Source of the DNA: Bugula neritina
Taxonomy: Eukaryota; Bryozoa; Gymnolaemata; Cheilostomatida; Bugulidae
Direction: 5' to 3'
Assembly (NCBI GenBank): GCA_964035545.1
Contig: OZ037769.1
Location: forward strand, 11,229,133-11,293,132
DNA: 64,000 bases
Position numbers and translations under genes: made by a program. Below the pieces are notes generated by a model. That model saw nothing but the letters and a program-made list of their open reading frames with translations, searched no databases and was not told where the DNA came from. Positions 11,201 to 23,900 of the stretch are shown here, in pieces (position 1 is the stretch's first letter; every line of letters begins with the position of its first letter).

Positions 11201-13543
11201 TATTCTACTGATGAATTGGTTTTCTGAGGGCCTCAGATTTTTAATTTGTTGAAGTATTATAACATGGTGCATGCAAGCAGCAAACTGACTAGTAAAGGTG
11301 CTGTCACATTGTGAACGGATTTCTGCTTGGACGCCGTATGGTCTTTTGGACAAAGTTCCGCTCCATTAAATCATGTACAACTTACACCCCCTAGACACAC
11401 TCTGCCGCACTGTAGGCCGTAACGTAAAATGTCAGCCATTTTTAATGTGTCTGGGCTGAAGTTCTCAAAGTGCGCTATTGGATAAGATCTATGACATCTC
11501 ATTGGACATTTATATCCAATAAATTGACCCAAATGTCTTCCTGTCCAATAGGAGCCCGCCGCAACTTTTTTAATCAAGCATTGTTTGATTCTAATGTACC
11601 AAAACGCCCTACAGAAAGCTCAGACATTTGTAAAAATGGCTGACATTTTACGTTACGGCCTACGGTGCGGCAAAGTGTGTCTAGGGAGGATAGAGGTACC
11701 AGTCAACAGGATCATGTTAGATTCAGTTAGTTTCTGTTCTCATTGTTTGATCACTCAACCCACTACAATAAAGTTAGCTTACACTCAATTTTACTCTAAA
11801 TATTGTTACCACACGTTACCATGCAGTAATGCATTTTATTTAGAAAAAAGATCGCAAAAATATGTTCTCACACTTACAAAAGAAAACAGAAACCTAAGCA
11901 CTTTGTTTTACTATTTATGTTGCTTCAAGGAGATGTATCATGCAAAAAATAGTTTTAGACACATCTGCTTATGACAGTTTATGGCAACGACTAGCAGGTG
12001 ATACTACTGTCACTAGTAGGCATTCTGTCATGTGTTTACAGATTCCAAACCCTCTGTTTGACTTGGCTGGTATCACTTGTGGACATTTCCTCATACCATT
12101 CTGGACCTTCTTTGGCGCAACGCTCATTGGTAAAGCTGTTATCAAAATGCATATTCAGGTACTTTTTTATCTCAGCTGTGTTTGTGTCTGTTCTAGACTT
12201 GCATTGTCAAATATCACTGTGAACACTGTAGTTTTACAGTCACTTCGCTATCACTGTGAACACTGTAGTTTTACAGTCACTTCGCTATCACTGTGAACAC
12301 TGTAGTTTTACAGTCACTTAGCTATCACTGTGAATACTGTAGTTTTACAGTCTCTCAGTTATCACTGTGAATACTGTAGGCCCTTTTTTATTTATATAAA
12401 TTAAATTAGCAAATAAGTTTCTTGTGCCTCATAAAAGAATCTGATTTATTCTAAACTTACATATAAAGAGTAATTGAATGCTGAAATTAAGATTCTACAT
12501 GGCAGTAACTATGGAAGAATTGTTATCTCAACTGTTAAGAGCTGCACTTGCAGCTGCACATGATGTTCTAAACTATTTAATAATGAATGAGAGCAATAAA
12601 CTTGTGTGTTGAGTATCTTAATGTTAATCGTGGCTAGGGCAGTTCAAGATTGTTGAGTATTGCTGAGTAGTTTATTATTATTATTTCTTATTGAGTAGGC
12701 TGTGATGTAAATTGCTTCTCCATGTTTATGTTTTAGCAACTTGTGGTTATATTTGCGTTCAGTGAACAGCATGTAGAGACTTTTATAAATATGCTCAAGT
12801 AAGTTTTTCGTATAAATTATTACTTTTTATACAAATTTTATGGTTATGCATGTTGTTTATGTTTAATGTGCATCTGCCATGTGCTTTGTGACATTTTCTT
12901 TCATTATGATATTTTTGTCTGGCAACCAATAGGCTCAATGAATTTTTCTCAATGTTTTAAGTTTTTTATATTTGTTAATGGCATTTTGCGGAATTTGATA
13001 TTTTTAGTAATTTATCTTGGTTTGGCACTGGACTATGAATGCATATATTTTTTGCCTGGTCACCTGATATTTTGTTGAATTTGTAGAAAAATACCTCAAA
13101 TAGGTGATAAAATTGGTCAGCCATTCAGAGACTACCTCCTTAGTCAAAGAGCCAAGTTGCACAAAGACTCGACCTCTACTGAAACAGTAAGAGTCTGCTT
13201 TTTTATCAATTTAACTCCTGCACCATGAACGTTATTTTTGTGGTGTTTTATGCTTTTAGTTTAAATTTTCAAATTGGCTTTGTTCACCAATAGATGTTTT
13301 TCAAGCTTCAATTTCAATATTTAATTCTGCTTTGCATAATTTTCATATCAAGAATACTAGTTAAAAAAATCATATCACTTATTTTCTTTTCAGGAAGCAC
13401 CATGGCTAGGATGGGTGTTCGAGAAGTTGATTATGATCATGGTGATATATTTTGTCATATCGATCATCAACTCATTTGCACAGAAATATCATAAACGATT
13501 ATGCATGGCCAAAAGAAAGCAGCCTGGAGCAAAACTCAAGTAA
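5211..13543 (+). CDS. VMP1: Vacuole membrane protein 1 (VMP1), 13 exons
   Basis: VMP1 is a multi-pass ER protein with a VTT/DedA-type fold. It acts as a lipid scramblase at ER contact sites and is needed for autophagosome formation. Coding exons: 5236-5706 (uncertain), 5940-6020, 6399-6565, 6835-6925, 9067-9177, 9361-9440, 10078-10168, 10470-10625, 10732-10812, 12042-12158, 12737-12798, 13087-13186, 13394-13543; all phases join (1758 nt). Diagnostic family stretches are [63 protein letters not shown] and [20 protein letters not shown]. The C-terminus ends KLK, like the KxK end of vertebrate VMP1. Starting at the ATG at 5967 gives 419 residues, close to human VMP1 (406). Starting at 5236 adds a Ser/Thr/Lys-rich N-terminus, for 585. 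The 6399 start is chosen by phase and is less certain. An AATAAA lies near 13823. Confidence 0.93.
5236..5706 (+). CDS. Ser/Thr/Lys-rich upstream exon, possible VMP1 N-terminal extension
   Basis: An open frame of 157 codons begins at ATG 5236, preceded by an in-frame stop (5212-5214) and a good acceptor TCTTCAG ending at 5210. It begins [20 protein letters not shown], continues through a low-complexity Ser/Thr/Gln stretch (about residues 50-75), and then has a more complex part containing [20 protein letters not shown] and [20 protein letters not shown] donor GTATGT at 5707 is in phase 0 with the VMP1 exon at 5940. If unspliced it ends three codons later at 5715. I do not recognise the family. 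It could be a lineage-specific VMP1 N-terminus, an alternative first exon, or a separate small gene. The acceptor in front of it implies a further 5' non-coding exon. Confidence 0.55.
6926..9066 (+). other. VMP1 intron of 2.1 kb
   Basis: This intron separates the exon ending VEGSHQQ from the exon beginning YIQNTEKK. Apart from the fold-back MITE at 7050-7192 I see no other recognisable feature. The rest is AT-rich and unstructured. Confidence 0.6.
7050..7192. mobile_element. Fold-back MITE, family 'GCTGCTTATAGAAC' (copy 1)
   Basis: The element begins GTTCCATAAGCAGC and ends GCTGCTTATAGAACC. The arms also share AGTTTAGGGTGAA / TTCACCACCAACTC on opposite strands, so nearly the whole 143 bp is a palindrome. 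Two related copies lie in the integrin gene (23338-23475, 23483-23634). It is located in a VMP1 intron and has no coding capacity. Confidence 0.75.
9598..9984. mobile_element. MITE, family 'GGGTCATTTTACTTAATTTAG' (copy 1, VMP1 intron)
   Basis: This element of about 387 bp has terminal inverted repeats: GGGTAATTTTACTTAATTTA at the left, and the complement of GGTTCTTTCACTTAAAATTT at the right. An internal palindrome is built around TAATTATTTAG / CTAAATAATTA. Internal words such as AACATGGGAAAT, TTGATTATTTAG and AATCGTGAAAAATA are shared with the copy at 52642-53062. No clean target duplication is visible here. Non-autonomous, no ORF. Confidence 0.85.
10283..10455. repeat. 28-bp minisatellite, about six copies
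   Basis: The unit contains TGTGTTGAGTTAGTATAACA followed by TAGTCACA and repeats about six times with one or two substitutions per copy. The array ends 15 bases before the acceptor of the VMP1 exon at 10470. A single further copy sits beyond a (TA)n tract at about 10922-10970, in the intron after the exon at 10732-10812. Confidence 0.9.
10813..12041 (+). other. VMP1 intron of 1.2 kb
   Basis: The intron contains a (TA)n tract with one stray minisatellite unit (about 10919-10970) and an inverted-repeat element (11388-11687). The open frames at 11371-11577 (-) and 11585-11974 (+) arise from that element and from chance and are not supported as genes. Confidence 0.6.
11388..11687. mobile_element. 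Inverted-repeat MITE in VMP1 intron
   Basis: Arms of about 55 bp at 11388-11445 and 11632-11687 pair with few mismatches. The left arm reads CCCTAGACACACTCTGCCGC and the right arm ends GCAAAGTGTGTCTAGGG. Both contain the complement pair GGCCGTAACGTAAAATGTCA / TGACATTTTACGTTACGGCC. The 190-bp middle contains ATTGGA / TCCAAT words in both orientations. The element is about 300 bp and has no coding capacity. Both flanks are AT-rich, and no target duplication is certain. Confidence 0.8.
12214..12380. repeat. 37-bp minisatellite, about 4.5 copies
   Basis: The unit contains TATCACTGTGAACACTGTAG followed by TTTTACAGTCACTTCGC. It starts some 55 bases after the donor of the VMP1 exon that ends at 12158. 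Later copies drift (CTTAGC, CTCAGT variants). Confidence 0.9.
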
Positions 13544-14965
13544 CCTGCGCTTCCCTCCCTACCTACACCATTCAGACTGTTTTCTCTCAAATCATAATAT
13601 TTATTTCAATATTCTGAAGCTCACATATTTTATCTTGATGATTAAATGCCCTCATTTATATTAATTTTATTGTAAGGCATCTGTGGTACATGTTGCCTTA
13701 TGAAGATTAGTAATAGCATGGGATCGTGTGACCTTCAAAATTGTAGGCAATTTATGATGACAGGATCATATGATACTCATTTATATATTATAAATAATTT
13801 TTTGAAGATAAAAATTTAAATTAATAAAAGGATGCTTAAAATTCATTAAAAATAGTATTTATTGCTATTTTATTATAAGTTGTGCTTTTTGCTATGCTTC
13901 CTGACAAGCATGATTTCATAATCGCCTATTATGGTGTTGATTTGTAACTTGCTCTTGCAGTTTACACGTTTGGCTAGGCATTACAGGCAGAAATATTGCC
14001 GCATGAAGCCAAGTGCCACTGAAGGGTTGTCTTATAAGCAAATTTACCAAGTGGTTGTTTGATCATATTCGGCAAAGTCATTCCAATTATTTGTATCCTA
14101 TTACTTTAGAGTTTAGACCTACTGCAATTTCAAACTATGGGATCTATAAGTTTGTACGATTTAGAAGATATCAAAGTGTTAGGGTGTTTAATATTTTTTT
14201 CAAAGATTTAAAATTTTGTGCTATGCATCAAAATTTCAAAATTGTTTCTAGAATTGTGTATAAATTCTTTTTATATAATCATATCTGTGCGTGTGTGTAT
14301 ATGGTTGAACTATATAGACTACTCATAATTTTTATCATAATGTGATCAAAGTTACTTTGATATCTAGTTGTGCTCTCTCTGTATGGCAGGTAGAACAACT
14401 ACTTGGCATAATTAATGATTGTGTGGCATTAAGTAAGCAATTGTAGTTTGCTATTTTTCAAAACATAGTGCTTTCCTTGCCTCATCTTTTAATGCAAACA
14501 TATGTTTGCAGATATACAAATTAAAATTAATTTGCTCTCCATGTAGTTTAGTTGATTTACTGCAAGTATTTGCACACCAATTTAAATTGACTTGCATGAC
14601 TTTCCTTATATTTTATTTAAAACAATCAGCCACAAGTTTACTTGATTTAGCTTATAGATTTAGGCTTATAATTTGGCTTGTTAGTAATACACTTGAGTTG
14701 TTTTGATTGGCTACTTTGGTAAAAGCAATAAAAGTTACATCAATGTGTACAGCTTGATTATCTCTTACTGGCTTCCAAATGTTGGGAAGTAAACAATATA
14801 CACAATAGAGTTGTTTTCTCTAAACTAACGCAGGCGACATTCGCACAATTGCGGTTTTCATTCAACTTTATGATTGGCTGGAAGCTTTTGTTTATTCTGT
14901 TGACTAGAGATTTCCTGTCGCTCAAATCCAAGGTCATTCTAGTAAGCGATTGCTTCGGTGAAAGA
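13544..14965. other. Intergenic interval, VMP1 to integrin alpha
   Basis: The first 300 bases are VMP1 3' UTR with AATAAA near 13823. The rest is AT-rich DNA without convincing coding potential. The open frames at 14013-14345 and 14506-14706 have low-complexity, Phe/Leu/Ile-rich translations and no splice context. The integrin promoter should lie in the last few hundred bases. Confidence 0.6.
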
Positions 14966-17900
14966 ATGGGAGTGCCCACGGTGTCGGTGTTATTTTGTTT
15001 AGCTGCCTTATTTTGTTGTTTAAATTGCTTTAACATAGATACTAAATACGCAGTGTTAAAAGAAAGTATAACTCCGGGTGGATATTTTGGTTATTCTGTC
15101 GCTGAACACTTTGTTGAAGAAAATACATCTCCTACGTTTAATACCAGCTATGTGAGGTGAGATTAAGAATTAGTATTGCATTTAGTTTTACTAAATCTAA
15201 CTTTCTAATAACTTATCAGTTAAAAGTAATAGTAATACTCATAAGTTATGCAGTTACACTACAACTGTAGTAATAACGTCTATTATTATTATTATTAGAA
15301 TGACTAGCACTGTTACTGTTAGTGTTAGTATATTTGCTAGTAGTAGTTAGGAACTGAATCTAATTTACTATCTAATTTTAATTAGCAATCGAAACTCAGA
15401 TTGGGATTAAGTTTGAATTGTTGCCTTGTTATGTATGTTACACAGATACACTATACAGTTACACATTTTTGTTATTCCACGGACCATTAAGTTTAAAAAT
15501 AACTGCAGTAACTTAGGAGTGAGTGCTTCTTTTATTGAGTTGTTTTTTTTTTCTTTTGTGGACAGTTATGACATTAAGTTTAACTATATATTACTTACGT
15601 AAATCCAAATCCACTTAGTTGCAATCATAATCATAATACCTATTCACTGTTACTGTTACTGTTGAAGTTTAATTCAATCTTTTTAGTTTTACTAACTTTA
15701 TTATATTTTATTAAGCATAACGACTACCCGTGCAGGACTACAGGTGCAGGCCTGCAGCTGTCTAGGTGCAAAAAAATAACAACATTAACATACGTATTTA
15801 TTTAGTCTAAATATTATATACACACAAAATTGATTTTAATTACAACTAAAACATTTTTAAAATTACAATACTGATACAGAGTGAGAGTTGATAAGGGGTT
15901 ATTACCATGAATGGCAATCAAATTATCACTTTGAGGATTAAACATTGGGTTGGCGACACTGACCAGCAATGTGTGAATTGAATAAAATCTTATAAAATTT
16001 GGTTTTATCTTTTATTAATTTGTATAACTCTTAAAGCTGGAACTTATCAAATGTTGCTCCAAACTTTAGGTATCGCTTTTTTCAATTGTAACAACAGGGA
16101 CAGATGGACAGATTGTAACAGTCATTCGTTTAATTTGGTGGGAATGTCTTGCACTTTTATTTGGTTGTATACCATTTCTACTCTCCAATCTCATTAGAAA
16201 TTTTACACAGGTCCCCATTTTCTAAAGTTATAATCGTACTGTTGAAATGTAAATTCCTGAGCTGCTACTTAAAGTTAATGTTTTATGCAATGTAACGGTG
16301 AAAAAAACTAATTTTCCAATATATTATACTCGTAAAATATATTAGTAATTAATATAGTAAGGAAACTAGAATTTATGTTTTGCTTCACTTGGAGGCATTA
16401 AAATAAAAACTGCGAATTGTTGAATTTAAAAGTAAACTTTGAGTATGTAATGACGTAGTTTATATAAGAAGCCAAATGGTTGCATCAACCCTTTTTTTCA
16501 TCAAATTTTTAAAGTATCAAATGAAAAGGGTAAAATGTTCTGATATACCTAATGACTGTTGAAAAATGTGTCAGCAGCAGCAGCAATATTTGTTAAGATA
16601 TACGTGTTTTTGTCAAAAATGGCTTTTCTCTTTGACCAGTTAGTTCACCACACCTCTTACTTATAGAGCCCAATGTTTTGATCTCATCATGTTTTATTAT
16701 AAATACTTTGATCATGTTCTTTGCCCTCAATGGGTGAGCTACTTTGGAATATTGGTTGTTGTATAGTAAAATAGTCACAATGATGTCACAAGCAGGATTG
16801 GTGTAATTAAGTCAAGTCAAGGTTTATTCAAAGTTTATATATGGCGTGACTTTATAGCAGCTAAACATGTCAATTTAGTAATTTTAACCAGTGAATTCGG
16901 AAAATTTGTTAAATATTATGGCTAGACTCAACTCCCTCCCAGTATGATTTATTATAGAGAACTACACTTTCATTCCATGTTTTGCTGGTTTTTCTTTGTG
17001 TTTATTTTAGGTTTTTTTCTGCTACTAAATCATAAATCAGTGAAAGATGTTGGGTCACCTTGATTCAGGTTTCTTCACATACCATGCAGTGAATTGTGAC
17101 ATGAGTTGTTCTGTAACCATGGTAACTGTAGGTCTCTGTTAAACATGTGCTCTTCAGTGAATATAACTTTCACTCAGTATATTATAGCAGCAGCAGTCTT
17201 GGTATAAATAGTTTTTCTGCTCTGAAGCTGGTCACCCCAATTTCAAAGCCCAAACTAGTTTTCATGTAAATTTGTATCAAATGTATTTAATTTGGGAGGA
17301 ATGCAATGCAAGCAGGACTATAACACATGTTAACTGCTTTCTACATAAAGTCTGATGTAACCGTTATTAAACATATGTCTTTCATTATTTTCAGTGCAGC
17401 TCCAAACTCTACACACCCTGTCTATTGTTCAACTATTAACCCCAACATGTACTCCTCTGCCTTTTATTCCCATTTACTTTTCCTTGAGGCACATGCCTCC
17501 ATTTTTTCAAATACTTCGTGCTAAGGTGTTGTTTTCTTTCATTACTCGGAGAGTGACAGCGTATAGCTAGTAGTATAGATATGTTATATCCACCCCTGAT
17601 TTTAAAAATTAGAATACCTGCTTGCATGGGGTTAATTGTGACTGCTGTTGGGTTAGGTACTAATTATTTAGTAATTGGCCCAGTACTACTTCCTATTGCT
17701 AATATTTTTCCAGTGACTGGGTACTACCATATTATTTCCTAGCAGTGCATGGGAATGCAGCAATAGTTGTCCCAAATAGATATATTATGAGGTTCTACCC
17801 AATATTAACAGATATATTTTGCTAGTAAAGCTGTACTATTGTACACAGGGCGGTGTGCCTCTGGTATTATAGCTGATGATATCAAACTTTGCTAACAAAA

Positions 17901-20900
17901 GAATTTATTTGAGAGTTTCAAAGCAGTGGCTTTCTAACAATATATGTTTCTAAGTTGTAACCCAAGTCCTTAAATACATTCCTCAGCCTATAACTTGTAC
18001 ATTCATGGCACGCACTAATGGTTCACTAAGTCAACAGTGTAGCTATTGCATTATATTTTGGTTGGATTCATATTTGCTTTAAAAAGCAAAACATAATATT
18101 TTTGATAAAATGGTGATCTGATTAGTCACTAGAAGTAGCCGTGAGTTTATGCATGGCTGCTAATAACCAGTCAGCCAGAATATAATTACCGGTGTTAAGG
18201 ATGCATTTAGCTACATGTCATCTACATATATTAATATTAGTTAAGTCTTTCCCGCGTAGTGGAGCCAACTCCTGCTCACACCTCTAAAGTAGTGGATTTT
18301 TCTACTGCTGTGGATATTGGCCATTGAACTAGTTCATTGATATTGCCTGCCTATTAATTGCACTGTGTCAACTTTAGTCTACTCTCCAAGTGATGGACAA
18401 TTGACAATGAAGGATAGTAATTATACAGTTATCAGATAAAAACTATCTTGAAATAGCAAATAAAGATGGTAGCTTCTTTGTTTCTTATGCCCACTACTTT
18501 GCTGAGCAGTAGGGCATAAGTAACAGATTATCAGCTGATGGTGAATATCTACTCTTAAACTAACAACAATCTTAGTTCTTGTTATCAGAATGAGTCAGTG
18601 TGTAATGGTGTGTTGTTTGTCAACTTAACTTTACATAAATCAAACTAAATGTCTTGCCATATCATTTTGAATTAGGTCTGTACAAATCATACAGTATTGG
18701 GTGTAATATGATAGGTTACAAATTCAATGTATGATGACTGTATTGATGGGTGATGTGAGTGTCACCAGTTTGTGATGTTCTGTGATGATTTTGGGGAAAA
18801 GACTCGATGTATTTACCATAAGAAACCAGGGATGGGTGTTATCCAACATTTGATTTAGTTAGTTGTACCTCTGAGTCTACAAGCCCCCCCCCCCCTGTTC
18901 TTCATGCTAGGCCACTGACTAATAATTACTGATCCAATTTTTATTGCCTGTCAGATTAACAGATTATCATTGCATGCACATAAATTCATTGCTATAACAA
19001 TGAAATGATAATGGCCAGTTCCTAATGTTTATTATTTTATGACTTTGTATAATAGGTTTTAAAGCGCCCTCTTCACTAAAGTAAGCTATTCTAGTGTATA
19101 AATGTAAAAATTTTAGTAATAGTTCTCAATCAGCTTGAACTTAGTGACTAAATTATCACCTACCACCAGAGCTTGTTGGCTGGTGTAAAGGTTTTTAAGA
19201 TATTTTGAGGTTTTTAATGCTAAATTTGTAAAAAGAAAAACAGGAGATGTCTAGAAATTCAAAATACAATGTGGTGATTGATTAGCAAGAAATGATGTGC
19301 GATATTAGTTTTGTCAGTGAACTGAAAATTTGAGATGTTCAAATATACCATCAATATTCCTAGTATAATATATTTAATAATTCAAAAGCCAAATAATGTT
19401 GCTATATTTCTATAAAAAAAGTGATTTGTTTGTTTAAATTGTTTAATTTCCATAAATGTGCTCATTATATTGATGTGATCATGAAGATATTGCTTGTTAC
19501 TAGCAGCTTAGTACATACGTATTGCAATACATACTGAGCACTGAAGAAGAACTTGTTTCTGTCTGGATGTCTGTGTTTGAAGAACAAAAACTGGCTTGTT
19601 TTAGCTAAACATTGTGGTACACATACCTGCTAGTTTAACTACAGCTAGCTACATTCTCATTGTTGCCTTACAATAATGTGACCAGCTGCACACACTGGCA
19701 GTTATGACAGGCACCAACTCAGGTTGTCACTGTATTTTACAGGTTGCTGGTTGGCGCACCTCATGCTTACAGTGGGGATGTGATATTGAATGAGTTCAAC
19801 CAAACAGGTGCCCTATTCAGTTGTCCCTTAGACCTGAAGAATCCCAATTCAGTAGATGATTGCTCGGAGTTACCTTACCCGTCCACACAGAGTATGTAAT
19901 AAGTATTTTCTTTCAAATATTTTTGTACTGTTAATTTTTTTGTAGCGGATTTGGTAAAACTTGGTTAGATACTGCTAAATGAAGTTACTGAATAGATCTA
20001 TACAGGTACAAGAAAATGTGGCTATATTATACACCTTTTAAACCGGAATACTACCACTGTCCCTTACTTCCATCAACTATTTATTCAATTCAGGCTATTC
20101 AGTATAGCTTTAGTATATAATATTTTATAAGTATTAATGTGTACTTGACTCCAATTATTGGCATATCTAAAGTGTTAGCCAAGTGGTTAGCTGAATTTAG
20201 CCTCTCGGCTGACCAGAAAGTGATACAAAACATTTATGATACAAAGTTATTTTTAAGTTGAATTGATAAAAAAAGGAACCAAATAAATATAAAATAATAA
20301 ATAGTCATTAGTATGTTGTAAACAACTGTATTTTTATTCGCGCATATTTTTTTCAAATTACCTACTATTCCAGACTTTAATAAAACCAGTAACACAACTT
20401 GTTTTTATAATTTGACTGCTGCCACTACTGTCTATTCTGTAAGCTCACCTGACTGCCGTAAAAATAGCTGCAAGGGAAGTTAACTCTTAATAACTTACTA
20501 TTAGCATAAGTCAACTTCTCGCCTCTCCTACCAAAACTCTGACGAAAAATGTCAGAAGGTGCAAAGTTTTACTTCACATTTTCTTTAGCAACTTAATTGT
20601 TGAACAGCTCAACTTCAGTAGCTACTGCATATCATTATATTATAGTAAGTGCTGCGTATTAGGATATAGACTTGCTATTTATTCAATTCTACCTGGTGTT
20701 TATGTAGGGTTTACCAGAATCAAGCCAATTGCAGAAGAAAACAAGACAGAAATGTGGCTCGGTGTCAACATACGAAGCTCAGGCGCTGGACAGTTTGTTG
20801 TGGTAAATCTTTAAACTTCCATATACTATTCTAGACTGAAATGCAAACAATACATCAACTGTCAGACAAAAAACAGAATACAGAAAAAACTAACTTTTTA

Positions 20901-23900
20901 CTACAAATTTTATGCAATTAGCCAAATTCATTATAATTAAAGTTATAAAGAAGTCTGTTTTGAGCAGGAAACCTATATTTATGTTTTAAGAAGTTGCGCT
21001 AAGAATTCTACTAGCTATAGTTTTTGGTTAGTAGTCACTGTAGTACAGAGTTACTAGTTACTAGTCACTGCAGTACAGAGTTACTAGTTAGTAGTCACTG
21101 CCGTACAGAGTTATTAGTTAGTAGTCACTGTAGTACAGAGTTACTAGTTAGTAGTCACTGTAGTATAGAGTGACTAGTTAGTAGTCACTGTAGTACAGAG
21201 TTACTAGTTAGTAGTCACTGTAGTACAGAGTTACTAGTTAGTAGTCACTGTAGTACAGAGTTACTAGTTAGTAATCACTGCAGTACAGAGTCACTATATG
21301 GTGAAAGCACCAACTAGTACTTAATGGTCATGTTTATTAGTAGTTTGCTGTACACTAATCTATGAGTACTATCATTATCTTACTTATTATTCCTCCATCA
21401 ACACTTGCTGAAGAATACTCAGCAGCTGCTGTTTCATGACTTGTTTTGATAGGCTATTTAATCTCATCATTGATCCTCTCCCAACTCGTGTTTCACCCAT
21501 CATGCTGAGTTTGCCGATAAACTATCCCCCCCCCCCTGCACTGGATACATTCTTTCGTAATTGTGATCATATGCCTGCTGAATTTCTCCCCTCGCAGTGG
21601 GTGTGCTGAACATCCTACTGCTGCTTTTTTATTTTAAACTTCCCAACTAGCTAACGGCACATATGCTATACCTGAGGTGTAGAAATGGTCTACAACTATA
21701 CTTATGACTGGTTTCGAGTAGTAAATTCAAAGTGATTCTAGAAAATCTCAGTGAACAGTTTCTTATATCTAGGATCTATTAGATAGTAGCTATTATCTAG
21801 ATCTATTAGGTTTTAAAGGCAGAATTAAAAACATTACATAACTCAAGGTAAGAAAGCTATCTTCTAAAGTTGTAGTTTGCATATTAACTTGTCTTGTAGG
21901 AATGTATAAGTTTTTATAGGTTTTTCTTCAGCCCCTTTTGCTAGCTCAAGTATATACAACAATTTATCCAATAACAGCTTTTCTTTCACTCGGTGTCTTT
22001 TGAATTAAAATCTGGAAATTTGAACGAAACTCTCGAATTTTCAGTATTTCGATAAAATTTAGGTTATTTTTATGCTCACAATATTCAGTCAACTGTAAAA
22101 TTTTCATTTTTATAAAGTAAAAAGGACAACTTGGTGAAGTTTTTAGAAAGAGCTATTTATTTTTTATTTGAGCTTTACTCCATCAAATAAACTATATTTT
22201 TAAACTAAACCGTGTTTAGCAGAACATTTTATTGCGTAGATCTTGTAAGAATAAACCTCTCCATTTGTTGCCTGTACGGAGGGAGCAGCCGTGGTCTAGG
22301 GGTTAGAGCGCATGGTTAGTAAACATGAAGTCATGGGTTCAAACCTCTACAAAGGCCATTAGTGATGTTAGGAAGAGCATCCAGTCATAATTGCTCCTGT
22401 GCCCCATCTGAACAAGTCCTTAGCCCCATTTAACAAAAAACTGTTTCCATCAGTGGTTCCTCACAGGGATGGAGACTATAAACTTACGTGAGTTTTTATT
22501 TATTGCCTGTAGGAATGTGTCCATGGAGTAGTGTAGTAATTATAGAGGGACTGTTGTAGGCGTGTGGCCACAGATATAAGATAGTACAGAAGGGCATACC
22601 AGTTCCAGGAGAGGACGTGTATGTAGATGAGAAGGGAGAGAAGCAGGTCAACGTGTTTGGTATTGGTATATGCTACAACTACAAAGCTGACCTCACTCTG
22701 GAGGACGATGAAGATGACCAGGCTAAGGCACCATGCGCTGGCTTACCTCTGGTAGATGGGGGCAACTCCGTAGCTGGCGAATACGGCGTCTGCGCAGCTG
22801 GTGCAGGTCTGGCCACCCAGGTTAGTATATCTCAGCTACTGTGTCCCAGCTACTGTGTCTCAGCTACTGTGTCCCAGCTACTGTGTCCCAGCTACTGTGT
22901 CCCAGCTGTAACACTGCTTACTGTGTTGATGATGGGTAGACTGATTGTGATTTGGATTCTGTCAGAAATTTGTAAAATTGAGTATGGAATTAATTTAAAG
23001 TTTTTAAGCAAGAGCATTAAGAATATTGCTGTCTTGTTGTATTGAAAGATATTTTACTGGTTTATATTATTAATATGTTTCTCTCTAAATTTTGTCTCTC
23101 ATTTGTTTTAGAACCCGGATGTGATATATGGCATACCTAGTGCGAAAACCTTCATGGGAACTGTAGCCTGGGATCATAAAATACCTTTCCTGGAAGGTTC
23201 AGCTTTCTTTTCTCCACTAAAACCAACTGTAGATGCCATCAACCCTCCCAGTAAACTGGCAGCTTATAGAGGTACGAACTGCATATACTACAGACCCTCT
23301 CAAGCCTTTGCCATCTTGTCCGAGAGCTAGCTAGAATGTTCTATAAGCAGCCCCAAGTTGGGGGTGACTGGGTGCAGTAGTTTGAGATTAAGTTTGGAGT
23401 TAAGTCCTCCAATTTCAAACTTGTAAACTCCAAACTACTGCACTCATTCACCCTTAACCTGGAGCTGCTTATAAACCAATTATTGCTGTGGCTCTGCAAC
23501 AAGTTGGGGGTGACTGGGTGCATTAGTTTAATTTCTGAAGTTTGGAGATTCCAACTTAAACCCCCAACTCTAAACTCAGAACTTCAAACTACCGCACTCA
23601 TTCAACTCCAACTCAGTGCTCTTTATAGAACAATTCAAGAAACTCTGTTTGACTATAGCAGTGGTTCCTAAAAAAGTATTTTAAGTTTTTAAGGCTACAG
23701 ACCATTTGTCTCAAACCATTTGTCAGCACTGTAAGCTAGACCAGACTGCTCCATCTTATCTGTCTAAAAGAAGGATGCTACACTAGGCTGTGCTATTAAT
23801 AACTGTGTGACTGGTTGTGAGTTTAATGCCTAAGATCAAAACATTGCCTATTATAGCATACCAGAACTCCTGAACAGGCTTGAGGAAGTAGTAATTGTGT

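Noticed and set aside
14849-14965. Upstream in-frame ATG extending the integrin by 39 residues.
   Set aside because: The extension would precede a clean signal peptide that starts at 14966; the longer form does not look like a secretory N-terminus.
22617-23045. Open frame of 142 codons taken as a single-exon gene.
   Set aside because: It is integrin exon 4 read through its donor into the adjacent minisatellite; the exon model with GTTAGT at 22821 joins in phase to the next propeller exon.
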